Positions 42,437-50,435 of a stretch of 64,000 bases of DNA are shown here, in pieces; position 1 is the stretch's first letter; each line of letters opens with the position of its first letter. The translations under genes and the position numbers were made by a program. A model generated the notes under the pieces. That model saw nothing but the letters and a program-made list of their open reading frames with translations. It was not told the DNA's origin and did not search any database. Source of the stretch: Micromonospora matsumotoense (GTDB taxonomy: Bacteria > Actinomycetota > Actinomycetes > Mycobacteriales > Micromonosporaceae); NCBI RefSeq assembly GCF_900091525.1, contig NZ_FMCU01000009.1, forward strand, positions 1 to 64,000, read 5' to 3'.

Positions 42437-42912
42437 CCCGGGACGCCGCCGGTGAGGAATCGGAACCCGAACCGTTGGTCCGGGTCCGCCCCTACCTGCG
42501 GGCCCCCACGGGGGACGGGACGACGATGCCCGTCCCCGTCCCCGAGCCCGAGCCCGCGCCCGAGCGGCCGGCCAGCCCCCGCCCGTTCGTCCTGACCGCC
42601 GGGCGGGTGTCCGGCGCGGACCCGGCGATCGGCCTGGAGACCCAGGTCACCGCCCGGTCCGAGCCGGGCCGGGCAGCCCTGCTGTCGGCCCTGCTCGCGC
42701 CCGAGCTGCAGGCGATCGTCGCCCTGTGCGGTGAACCGATCTCGGTCGCCGAGATCTCCGCCCGGATGCGGCTGCAGCTCGGCGTGACCCGGGTGCTGGT
42801 CGGCGACCTGCGGGCCGCCGGCCACCTCGACGTGCACGTCGGCGCCGTCGACGACGCATTTGACCCCGACCTCATCCTGCGAGTGATTGATGGACTCCGT
42901 GCGATCTCCTGA
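42433..42912 (+). CDS. DUF742 protein, CvnC-like
   Basis: 159 residues. The first ~70 residues are acidic/Pro-rich (PVPVPEPEPAPERP); the rest is a winged-helix DUF742 domain (IVALCGEPISVAEISARMRLQLGVTRVLVGDLRAAGHLDVH). It ends with IDGLRAIS. The family role is unknown but it always sits between cvnB and cvnD. cvnD begins 23 bp inside its 3' end. Confidence 0.92.
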   Translation: MTRDAAGEESEPEPLVRVRPYLRAPTGDGTTMPVPVPEPEPAPERPASPRPFVLTAGRVSGADPAIGLETQVTARSEPGRAALLSALLAPELQAIVALCGEPISVAEISARMRLQLGVTRVLVGDLRAAGHLDVHVGAVDDAFDPDLILRVIDGLRAIS

Positions 42913-43654
42913 ATGGCCGGTCGCCCCGCTCGGCGGGCTCGCCGCGAACAGTGCCTCCGCCCGCTACGGCCAGCCGGTGGGCGGCCCCCCGACGGCACCG
43001 CCACACCCGCCGTCAGCGCCGCCACCACCGCCGTACCGGCCGCCGACGGCGACGGCCCCACCCGCCCCGGACACCCGGACCGGCCCGGCCGTCGCCCCAC
43101 CGATCCCGGTCAAACTCCTGATCGCCGGCGGCTTCGGGGTGGGCAAGACGACCACGGTCGGCGCGATCTCCGAGATCGCCCCGCTGACCACCGAGGCCGA
43201 GATGACCAGCGCCGGCATCGGCGTGGACGATCCCGGCACCCACAGCGCGAAGACCACCACCACGGTGGCGATGGACTTCGGCTGCGTGACCATCGACCGC
43301 AGCCTGAAGCTCTACCTGTTCGGCACGCCCGGTCAGCACCGGTTCGGTTTCATGTGGGACGACCTGGCCCGGGGGGCGCTCGGCGCGCTGGTGGTGGTGG
43401 ACAGCTCCCGGCTGGACGACTGCTACCCGGCAATCGACTTCTTCGAGCGGGCCCGCCTGCCCTTCGTGGTCGGGGTGAACACCTTCGACGGCCGGCTGAC
43501 GCACGAGCTGGGCGCGATCCGGTGGGCGCTGGCGATCGGCGACCACGTACCGCTGGTGCAGTTCGACGCCCGGGACCGGCTGTCGGTGCGGGACGCCCTG
43601 CTGGTCGTCCTGGACCGGGCGCTGGACCGGGCGGTACGGGAGAAGGGCGTCTGA
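42890..43654 (+). CDS. Conservon GTPase CvnD-like
   Basis: 254 residues. A Pro-rich N-terminus (about 60 residues, longer than in typical CvnD) is followed by a Ras-like GTP-binding domain: P-loop GGFGVGKTT, the switch 2 G3 region FGTPGQHRFGFMWD (DxxG equivalent), and GVNTFDG as the G4 region (NTFD in place of NKxD, normal for this family). Starts at the ATG inside cvnC, no clear SD, so translation is likely coupled. It binds GTP/GDP and couples to CvnB. Cytosolic or membrane-associated. Confidence 0.92.
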   Translation: MDSVRSPEWPVAPLGGLAANSASARYGQPVGGPPTAPPHPPSAPPPPPYRPPTATAPPAPDTRTGPAVAPPIPVKLLIAGGFGVGKTTTVGAISEIAPLTTEAEMTSAGIGVDDPGTHSAKTTTTVAMDFGCVTIDRSLKLYLFGTPGQHRFGFMWDDLARGALGALVVVDSSRLDDCYPAIDFFERARLPFVVGVNTFDGRLTHELGAIRWALAIGDHVPLVQFDARDRLSVRDALLVVLDRALDRAVREKGV

Positions 43655-43698
43655 ACGAATCGGCGCCCGGGGCCGTTTCCATCGGAGAGGGGGACGTG

Positions 43699-44310
43699 AT
43701 GAGAGGTGGTCTGGACGAGACACTGGCCCGGCTGGCACGCCGTGAGGAGGCCCGCCGTCGCCGGTCGGCCGACCAGGGCGCGGAGGCCGACGACGGCGTG
43801 TCGACCCTGGCCTTCGAGGCCACCGGCCGGGCGACCACGGGCCCGGCCTACCCCATAGCGGCACCGACCGGGCCGGGGCAGCCCGGCACGGGGCCGACCG
43901 GGCCGGGGCCGACCGGGCCGGGGCAGGCGGAACTGGTTCGGACCAGGCCCGGGCGGACCGGGGCGGGAGGGCCCGCCGCCGGGTCCGACCCGGTGGAGGA
44001 GGTGGCCGAGGCGGTCCGCCGGGTGGTCGCCGCCCATCCCGGCCTGACCGTGGCGCTGCGGGTCGAGTACGCCGGGCGGACGTACCCGCTGCGGGTCGAG
44101 CGGACGGACACCGGGGACCGCAACGGGCGGACGGACGCCGGGGCGCGGGCCCCGGTCGACCCGTCGGCCACCCCACCGCCGGCCTGGCCGCTGGCGGACC
44201 GGAACCCACCGGCCTGGACGCCGGCCCGGGAGATGCCCGGCGTCGACCCGGCGGCCCGGCTGGCCGAACTGATCCGTCGCGACCCCACCCTGCTGGACAA
44301 CGACGACTGA
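43699..44310 (+). CDS. Hypothetical protein downstream of conservon
   Basis: 203 residues; the ATG has an SD (GGAGAGGGGG) 5 nt upstream. It begins with a charged helix (LDETLARLARREEARRRRSADQGAEADD), continues with Pro/Gly/Thr repeats (GPTGPGxTGPGQ), then a small beta/alpha segment LTVALRVEYAGRTYPLRVE and a C-terminal helix LAELIRRDPTLLDNDD. No family is recognised. It sits 44 bp after cvnD and 40 bp before the AAA ATPase, so it may be an accessory subunit of either. Confidence 0.6.
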   Translation: MRGGLDETLARLARREEARRRRSADQGAEADDGVSTLAFEATGRATTGPAYPIAAPTGPGQPGTGPTGPGPTGPGQAELVRTRPGRTGAGGPAAGSDPVEEVAEAVRRVVAAHPGLTVALRVEYAGRTYPLRVERTDTGDRNGRTDAGARAPVDPSATPPPAWPLADRNPPAWTPAREMPGVDPAARLAELIRRDPTLLDNDD

Positions 44311-44350
44311 CCGCCGGGTGTCCGCAGCGACGGGCGGCTACTGTCGGGCG

Positions 44351-46663
44351 ATGCCCGAACCGGACCTGACCCTGACCGCCAGCCTGCGCCCGGCCGCGCT
44401 GGACGCCCGACGCGGCATCGTCCGGCTGCACCCGGAGGTGCTGACCGCCTTGGCGCTGCGCCCGGGTGACCCGGTACGGCTGGCCGGCAGGCGGGTGACC
44501 GCCGGGATCGTCGCGCCCGCCGAGCCGACCGCCAGCGCCGCCCTGCTCTACGCCGACGACCTCACGCTGGGCAACCTCGGTCTGCGCGACGGCGGTCAGG
44601 TGACGGTGGCCCCGGCCCCGGTCACCCCGGCCCGGCGGGTGACCCTGGCCGGCCCGGTGGCGGTGGTCGCCGCAGTCTCCCCGGAGATGCTCCGGCTCGC
44701 CCTGCTCGGCAAGATGGTCACCGAGGGTGACAACGTCTCCCTGCTGCCCCAGGACGTCCTCCCCGACGCCTCGGTGCGCGGCCTGGTCGAGGCCGCCCGA
44801 CGCAGCCTCGCCAACACCGTCGGGTACGCCTGGACGAGCACCCTGCTGACCGTGGTCGCCGCCGAACCGGAGACCGGCGCCCTGGTGACCATGGACACCG
44901 TGGTCGGCTGGGAACACGGCCAGGTCACCCACGGTTCCTCCGGCCCGGCCCGCCCGGACCGGGGTCGGACCACCCGCGCCGACGGCCCCTCGCCCGGCCG
45001 GTCCACCGGCACCCCCGCCGGCCCGGCGGCAGGCACCTCGATGGGTCCGGTCGCGACCGCCGCCGGGGCAGCGGACGGCGAGTCGGCGTACGACGACGAC
45101 GTGCCGCACGTGGACGAGCTACCCGGGCTGCGCGCCCAGGCCGAGGAGCTGACCGAACTGCTGGACCTGGGTTTCCACCACGGGGAGGTGTTGGGCCGGC
45201 TGGGCACCACGGTCTCGCTCGGCGTGCTGCTCAGCGGGCCGGCCGGCTCGGGCAAGTCGGCGCTGGTGCGGGCGGTGGCCAAGGCGGTCGGTGCCCGGGT
45301 ACGCCCGCTGTGGGCGCCGGAACTCGCCGCGCTGACCAACGACGCGGCGGCCCGCCGGCTGCGCGAGGCCGCCGCCGACCTGGCCGACGGCGGGCCGTCG
45401 GTGTTGCTGGTCACCGACGTGGAGGCGCTGGCCCCGGCCGAGGACGCCGGCCCGCTGGCCACCGTGTTCCGGCAGGTGCTCGCCCGGGCTGTCCGATCGG
45501 GTACGGCGGTGGTGTGCACCACCTCGCGCCCGGAGTCGGTCGACCCGGGACTGCGCGCACCCGACCTGTTGTCGCTGCGGATCACGGTGCCGCTGCCCGA
45601 TCCGGCGCTGCGCCGGGAGCAGTTGACCGTGCTGACCCGGCAGGTGCCGCTGGCCGAGGACGTCCGGTTGGACGAGGTGGCCGGGCGTACCCCCGGGTTC
45701 GTCGCCGCCGATCTGGCCGCGCTGGTGCGGGAGGCCGGGGTGCGGGCGGCGCTGCGGCAGAAGACGGCCGAGACGCCGACGGTGGCGATGGCCGACTTCT
45801 CGGCGGCGTTGGAGGTGGTCCGGCCGACCACCATGGCGTCGTCCACCCTGGAGCTGGCCACTGTCACCCTCGACGACGTCGGCGGGCTGGGGGAGGTGAA
45901 GCAGACCCTCACCGAATCGGTGCTCTGGCCGCTGACCTACCCGGACACCTTCGCCCGGTTGGGGGTGCAGCCACCCCGGGGGGTGCTGCTCTACGGGCCG
46001 CCCGGCTGCGGCAAGACCTACCTGGTGACCGCCCTGGCCGGGACCGGGCGGGCGAACGTGCTGTCGGTGAAGGGCGCCGAGTTGCTCTCCAAGTGGGTCG
46101 GCGAGAGCGAGCGGGCGGTCCGCGAACTGTTCCGCCGGGCCCGCGAGGCCGCGCCGACGCTGGTGTTCCTCGACGAGATGGACGCGCTGGCCCCGGTGCG
46201 CGGCCAGGCCACCGACGGCGGTACGACCGACCGGGTGGTAGCCGCGTTGCTGACCGAGTTGGACGGGGTGGAGGCGCTGCGCAACGTGGTGGTGGTCGGG
46301 GCGACCAACCGGCCGGATCTGGTCGACCCGGCCCTGCTGCGCCCCGGCCGGCTGGAACGCCTGGTGTACGTGCCGCCGCCGGACGGCCCCGCCCGGGCGG
46401 AGATCCTCCGGGCCGCGTCCCGCGCCGTGCCGCTCGCCGAGGACGTCGACCTGGCCGCGCTCGGCGAGGAGTTGGCCGGCTTCTCCGCGGCGGACTGCGC
46501 GGCGCTGGTGCGGGAGGCGGCGCTGGCCGCGATGCGGGAATCGCTGTCCGCCGCCACGGTCACCGCCGCCCACGTCGCCACCGCCCGCGACCGGGTCCGT
46601 CCCTCCCTGGACCCCGCGCAGGTGGCCTGGCTCGCCGCCTATGCGGACAAGCACGCGGGCTGA
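44351..46663 (+). CDS. Two-ring AAA+ ATPase, Cdc48/VAT-like
   Basis: 770 residues. N-terminal ~190 residues include a VAT/Cdc48 N-domain-like double-psi barrel (RPAALDARRGIVRLHPEVLTALALRPGDPVRL). A Gly/Pro/Ala-rich linker follows. D1: Walker A SGPAGSGKSALV, but Walker B reads VLLVTDVE with Val at the catalytic Glu position, and no SRH arginines are visible. D2 is canonical: GPPGCGKTYLV, pore loop KWVGESERAVRELFRRA, Walker B LVFLDEMD, SRH GATNRPDLVDPALLRPGRLE. So D2 probably does the work. It unfolds or remodels protein complexes. TACTGT ends 6 bp before the ATG; likely leaderless. Confidence 0.9.
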   Translation: MPEPDLTLTASLRPAALDARRGIVRLHPEVLTALALRPGDPVRLAGRRVTAGIVAPAEPTASAALLYADDLTLGNLGLRDGGQVTVAPAPVTPARRVTLAGPVAVVAAVSPEMLRLALLGKMVTEGDNVSLLPQDVLPDASVRGLVEAARRSLANTVGYAWTSTLLTVVAAEPETGALVTMDTVVGWEHGQVTHGSSGPARPDRGRTTRADGPSPGRSTGTPAGPAAGTSMGPVATAAGAADGESAYDDDVPHVDELPGLRAQAEELTELLDLGFHHGEVLGRLGTTVSLGVLLSGPAGSGKSALVRAVAKAVGARVRPLWAPELAALTNDAAARRLREAAADLADGGPSVLLVTDVEALAPAEDAGPLATVFRQVLARAVRSGTAVVCTTSRPESVDPGLRAPDLLSLRITVPLPDPALRREQLTVLTRQVPLAEDVRLDEVAGRTPGFVAADLAALVREAGVRAALRQKTAETPTVAMADFSAALEVVRPTTMASSTLELATVTLDDVGGLGEVKQTLTESVLWPLTYPDTFARLGVQPPRGVLLYGPPGCGKTYLVTALAGTGRANVLSVKGAELLSKWVGESERAVRELFRRAREAAPTLVFLDEMDALAPVRGQATDGGTTDRVVAALLTELDGVEALRNVVVVGATNRPDLVDPALLRPGRLERLVYVPPPDGPARAEILRAASRAVPLAEDVDLAALGEELAGFSAADCAALVREAALAAMRESLSAATVTAAHVATARDRVRPSLDPAQVAWLAAYADKHAG

Positions 46664-46718
46664 CCAGCGCGTGGTCCCGGGCAGGCGGGCCAGGAGCGGG
46701 ACCGGCGAGCTGGTCAGC
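46659..46718 (+). terminator. Long two-part hairpin after AAA gene
   Basis: GCTGACCAGC/GCTGGTCAGC (46659-46668 / 46709-46718) encloses GGTCCCG/CGGGACC (46673-46679 / 46697-46703). The stop codon is inside the left arm. Confidence 0.6.
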
Positions 46719-46798
46719 CTGGCCGTGAGATGCCTGGCCGACCATGGGGTGTGTGGGCCGGCCAGTTCGGGCGTGTCGCCGCGAACAAGTAGATGTTG

Positions 46799-46854
46799 CA
46801 GGGAGCGGTATGCCTGAGCGGCATGAATATGACAGCCCGGCATACCGCTCCCTG
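46799..46854. repeat. Palindrome with 16-bp perfect arms
   Basis: CAGGGAGCGGTATGCC (46799-46814) and its exact inverse (46839-46854) enclose TGAGCGGCATGAATATGACAGCCC. The core is A+T-richer than its context. Confidence 0.8.
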
Positions 46855-46896
46855 TGGAAGCACGGGTGCCGACGGCACGCCGCCCTCGACGCATGC

Positions 46897-46964
46897 CGTC
46901 GCCGCACCCGGCGACGCCAGTGCCCGACCCGCGTCGCCGCACCCGGCGACGCCAGGTGCCCGAC
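46897..46964. repeat. Two 35-bp direct repeats, each with a hairpin
   Basis: Each unit contains GTCGCC-GCACCC-GGCGAC (46899-46916, 46934-46951) followed by GCCAG and GTGCCCGAC. One base longer in the second unit. Confidence 0.7.
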
Positions 46965-47041
46965 ACACCGACCCGTGCCGCCGTTCGCCCCGGGACCAGC
47001 GATCCGCTGCTGTGCCGATGGTTCACCCCGGCGACGAGGGG

Positions 47042-47554
47042 TCAGCCGGCGGCGGGCGGAGTCGCGTCGAGCGAGAGCTCCGCGTACACCTTCTCGCCTT
47101 CTTCACGTAGTTTCGCGCCGCACTTGCGCAGCACCGTGATGGCTCCCACGTTGTCCGGGGTGGTGTCCGCGACGACGGAGTGCATGCCGGCCGCCGCCGC
47201 GGTGTTCAGCAACTCCCGCAGGGCGGCGGCACCGAGCCCTCGCCCCCGGGCCGACCGGCCGAGCCACATCCCGGTCTCCGCCACTCCGGGGGCCGCACAG
47301 CGGGCCATCCGCACCATGCCGACCACCTCGCCGCCGACGAGCACCGCGAACATCAGGGTGCGGGTCGGTCCGTCCAGCCCACCGAAACTGGCCCGGTGGA
47401 ACTCCCGGAACGCCTCCCGACGGGCGTGCGACCAGCCGGCGGGGGCGTCCACAGGGGGCATGACATCACTCGGCTCAGCCTCCGCCGCCGCTACGGAGAG
47501 CAACGACTCCAGGTTCGCCTCGTCCACCGGTTCCAGCCGTACCGCACCTGTCAC
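47042..47554 (-). CDS. GNAT-family N-acetyltransferase
   Basis: 170 residues from a GTG. Motif A RMARCAAPGVAETGMWLGRSARGRGLGAAALRELLNTA (RGRGLG acetyl-CoA loop) is intact, and motif B is ADTTPDNVGAITVLRKCGAK. It is similar to ribosomal-protein or aminoglycoside-type small GNATs; substrate unknown. CAGACT ends 7 bp before the GTG, a leaderless signature. It runs minus, parallel to the DUF3263 gene about 170 bp upstream. Confidence 0.82.
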   Translation of the reverse strand: MTGAVRLEPVDEANLESLLSVAAAEAEPSDVMPPVDAPAGWSHARREAFREFHRASFGGLDGPTRTLMFAVLVGGEVVGMVRMARCAAPGVAETGMWLGRSARGRGLGAAALRELLNTAAAAGMHSVVADTTPDNVGAITVLRKCGAKLREEGEKVYAELSLDATPPAAG

Positions 47555-47720
47555 GTGCCGCAGTCTGCCGTCCGCACCGGCTGCCGTCCACCCCTTTCCG
47601 CGGGTGACTGGCGGTCTGGTCGGAGGTCTCGTCCGGTCGTCCCACCGGCGCAGGCCACCTCACGCTCCGTTGTCACGGCTGCGCCGCCCTGGTGGGCCCT
47701 CGGCACCGGCTCCGGGGCGT

Positions 47721-48119
47721 TCAGCGACGTCGGTTGCGGGCCCGGGAGGCGCGTAGCCGACGCAGCCGGCCGATCAGCAGCGGTTCGGCGACCAGCGCGG
47801 CGGGACGGTCCAGCAGGCCGTTGAGCAACTGGTAGTAGCGGGTGGCGGAGAGCCCGAAGGTGTCCCGGATGGCCTGTTCCTTGGCCCCGGCGTGCCGCCA
47901 CCACTGCTGTTCGAAGGCGAGGATGCGCAGCTCCCGCTCGGTCAACTCGTCGCCGCCCGTCGCCGCCCGCTCACCGGCCCGCTCGGCCCCGGTCAGCTCG
48001 TCGCCACCGACGGACGCCCGCTCGGCATCCGGGGCAGACCGTGGCGAGGGCACCTGCGACGGCGTGTCGACCGGCTCCGGCGACGGCTCGGACCGGGGAA
48101 CGGCGTCGGCGGGCGGCAT
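47721..48119 (-). CDS. DUF3263 domain protein
   Basis: 132 residues with an SD (GAGGAG) 7 nt before the ATG. The first 60 residues are low-complexity (Pro/Ser/Ala). The DUF3263 domain follows: LTERELRILAFEQQWWRHAGAKEQAIRDTFGLSATRYYQLLNGLLD, a helix-turn-helix-like fold found almost only in Actinobacteria, then a basic tail ending SRARNRRR. It probably binds DNA or RNA; no function is established. Not in an operon with its neighbours. Confidence 0.85.
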   Translation of the reverse strand: MPPADAVPRSEPSPEPVDTPSQVPSPRSAPDAERASVGGDELTGAERAGERAATGGDELTERELRILAFEQQWWRHAGAKEQAIRDTFGLSATRYYQLLNGLLDRPAALVAEPLLIGRLRRLRASRARNRRR

Positions 48120-48295
48120 GGCGCTCCTCGGCAGGGTGGACGGCCGGGCGGGGAAACCCAGCTTAACCAGGGTGGGCGACGCTCCGCCCCGGACGGGTGA
48201 GGCACACCGCAGACGACGGGCGGGCCCGCGCCGACCGTCGGTCGACACGGGCCCGCCGCATCCGGGTACCGCCCGCACCGGGGGCGGCACCCGGC

Positions 48296-49309
48296 TCAGG
48301 TGACGTCGCGCCGACGCATCATCCAGAACGCGGCCACCACCACCACGGCGGTGCCGATGCCGAACACCAGCGCCGAGTCCTGCCAGGTCACCAGCATCTC
48401 CTTCGGCGTGCACTCGCCCTGGGAGAAGTCGCAGGATCGGTAGTCGACCAGCTTCCACTGCTTCTGGAACCAGGCCAGCGCATAGGTGGAGAGCACCCAG
48501 CGGTCCCCGAACCGGACCCCGGCGATCGTGGTGGCGACCCGGATGCCGATCTCGCTGACCACCCCGACGCCGACGGCCACGCCGAGCGCCATCGCGGTGT
48601 GCCGGCCCAGCGAGGCCAGCGCGAAGGCCACCGCGCCGACGGCGAGGATCAGCCCCAGCGCCCGCAGGCCGCTGATCCCGGCGGACTGCCAGACCCCGGA
48701 GGTGACCTTCGCGGTGGTCCCCCGGTAGGTGCCGATCAGCCAGAAGGCCAGTGTCCACAGCGCGCCGAGCACCACGGTCACCCCGGTCAGGATGGTGAGC
48801 ACGGCGGCCAGCTTGGTGCCGAGCACGGTGAGCCGTTTCGGCCGCCACAGCAGCAGGTTCATCATCCCGCCGCTGCTCCACTCGGCCCCCACGAACGAGG
48901 CGCCGATCAGGAAGGCGAACAGCGCCACCGCTCCGGCGAAGACGGCGATGAAGATCCCGAACTCGCCCCGGAAGTCGAACTGGTAGGGCAGGTTCCACTT
49001 CGGGTCGAACATGTCCGCGGTGGGCTGCCAGTCCCGGCCGCAGTTCGGGCCGTACCGGTCCTCGGTCTGCTCGCCACGGGCCTTGGCCGCGTCGCACTCG
49101 ACGATCGAGCGTTCCCAGCTCTTGACGGCGTCGCGGAAGTTCGCGTCCGACTCGGCCTGCGCCTGGGCGATCACCGCCGGTGAGAGCTTGTGGCTGGAGA
49201 AGGTGAAGGCGGTGACGATGCCGGTCAGGCCGAGCACGAGCAGGACCAGCATGACCCGGGTGAGCCGGCGCTTGGCCAGCCGACGCAGCTCGGTGACGTA
49301 CAGGCTCAT
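48296..49309 (-). CDS. ABC-2 type transporter permease
   Basis: 337 residues. A short basic N-terminus enters the first TM (TRVMLVLLVLGLTGIVTAFTF). An extracytoplasmic segment (about 45-115) with four Cys follows, then five more TM helices, including GASFVGAEWSSGGMMNLLLWRPKR and a long C-terminal loop with YALAWFQKQWKLVDYRSCDFSQGEC. It is the partner of the ABC ATPase. The ATG overlaps the ATPase stop (ATGA), with SD GGAGGG upstream; a GTG nine bases earlier is a less likely start. Confidence 0.85.
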   Translation of the reverse strand: MSLYVTELRRLAKRRLTRVMLVLLVLGLTGIVTAFTFSSHKLSPAVIAQAQAESDANFRDAVKSWERSIVECDAAKARGEQTEDRYGPNCGRDWQPTADMFDPKWNLPYQFDFRGEFGIFIAVFAGAVALFAFLIGASFVGAEWSSGGMMNLLLWRPKRLTVLGTKLAAVLTILTGVTVVLGALWTLAFWLIGTYRGTTAKVTSGVWQSAGISGLRALGLILAVGAVAFALASLGRHTAMALGVAVGVGVVSEIGIRVATTIAGVRFGDRWVLSTYALAWFQKQWKLVDYRSCDFSQGECTPKEMLVTWQDSALVFGIGTAVVVVAAFWMMRRRDVT

Positions 49310-50316
49310 GCGCCCCACCCTCCCGTGGTGCCGCCGGCGTGGCCCGGCTCGCCGATCTTGGCGGACTGATCGACCTGGCGGTGCTGACCGGGGACCGGCG
49401 CGGTGGCGGTGATCTCCAGGAAGACGCTCTCCAGGTCCACCGCGACCGGGGCCAGTTCGCTGACGTACAGGTGCTGTTCGGCGAGCAGCCGGCTGACCGT
49501 GGCCGGCTTGTCGACGCCGGCCAGCATCAGGTGGTCGGGGTGGCGGGTGACCGCGACACCGGCCCGGCCGAGCAGTTCGGCGGCGGCGGCGAGGTCCTCG
49601 GCGGCATCCAGCCGCACCCGTACGCCACCGTGCGAGTGCTGGGCCAGCACCTGCTCCACCGGGCCGGCGGCGACCCGGCGGCCCAGCGAGATGATGGTGA
49701 CCTCGTCGCAGATGAGCTGGATCTCGCCGAGGATGTGGCTGGAGAGCACCACGGTCATCCCGGATTCGGCGAGGGTGCGCATCAGGGTGCGCATCTCCCG
49801 GATGCCGCCCGGGTCGAGGCCGTTGGCCGGCTCGTCGAGGATCAGCAGCTTGGGGTTCTTGAGCAGGGCGGACGCGACGGCGAGCCGCTGCTTCATGCCG
49901 AGTGAGTAGGTCTTGACCCGCTCATCGGCCCGGTCCCGCAACCCGACCAGTTCCAGCACCTCGTCGACCCGTACGGCGGGGACGTCGCCGGCCCCGGCCA
50001 GCAGGGACAGGGTGTCCCGGGCGGAGAAGTGCGGGAAGAACTGCGGGCTCTCCACGATCGCGCCGACCTGACCGGCGACGGTGGGGAGCGCGGCGGGCAC
50101 CTCCTGGCCGAGGATGGCCATCCGCCCGCCGTCGGGCTGGATCAACCCGAGCAGAGTACGCAGGGTGGTGGTCTTCCCCGACCCGTTGGGGCCGAGGAAG
50201 CCGTGCACCTGACCGGCCTCCACCCGCATGTCGAAGCCGTCCAGCGCGTTGCGGACACCGCGCCGACGACTCTTGTACGTCTTACGTAGACCTTCGATCT
50301 CCAGGACAGCCGACAA
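49306..50316 (-). CDS. ABC transporter ATP-binding protein
   Basis: 336 residues. Walker A GPNGSGKTTTLR, signature YSLGMKQRLAVASALL, Walker B LLILDEPANGLDPGGI and H-loop LSSHIL. The group is the daunorubicin/bacitracin-type exporter ATPases with a C-terminal ~80-residue extension. The start is set at the TTG at 50316, since GGGGGAGG lies 6 nt before it; an ATG at 50358 lies inside the operator region and lacks an SD. The promoter carries paired ATAC-type dyads. Confidence 0.9.
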   Translation of the reverse strand: MSAVLEIEGLRKTYKSRRRGVRNALDGFDMRVEAGQVHGFLGPNGSGKTTTLRTLLGLIQPDGGRMAILGQEVPAALPTVAGQVGAIVESPQFFPHFSARDTLSLLAGAGDVPAVRVDEVLELVGLRDRADERVKTYSLGMKQRLAVASALLKNPKLLILDEPANGLDPGGIREMRTLMRTLAESGMTVVLSSHILGEIQLICDEVTIISLGRRVAAGPVEQVLAQHSHGGVRVRLDAAEDLAAAAELLGRAGVAVTRHPDHLMLAGVDKPATVSRLLAEQHLYVSELAPVAVDLESVFLEITATAPVPGQHRQVDQSAKIGEPGHAGGTTGGWGA

Positions 50317-50353
50317 GCTGCGCCTCCCCCGATGGTGGCTGATGACAGCGGTC

Positions 50354-50391
50354 ACCATACTCGGTATACCCGCCAGGGCAATACCCGGTAT
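50354..50391 (-). promoter_or_regulatory. ABC operon promoter between two operator dyads
   Basis: TTGCCC (50376-50381), 16 bp, TATGGT (50354-50359) on the minus strand. Dyads ATACCGGGTAT (50381-50391) and ATACCGAGTAT (50357-50367), with centres 24 bp apart, bracket the spacer. A bound repressor would cover both hexamers. Confidence 0.55.
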
Positions 50392-50435
50392 GCATCGGTG
50401 CGTGGATCGCTACCGACGGTGTACCAACGAGTGAC

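Noticed and set aside
46744..47140. Small ORFs around the 46.8-kb palindrome
   Set aside because: They cross the palindrome and hairpin repeats and overlap the GNAT gene end; no SD or similarity.
50316..50358. Upstream ATG start (50358) for the ABC ATPase
   Set aside because: It lies in the -10/operator region and has no SD; the TTG at 50316 has a strong SD and gives a normal ABC N-terminus.
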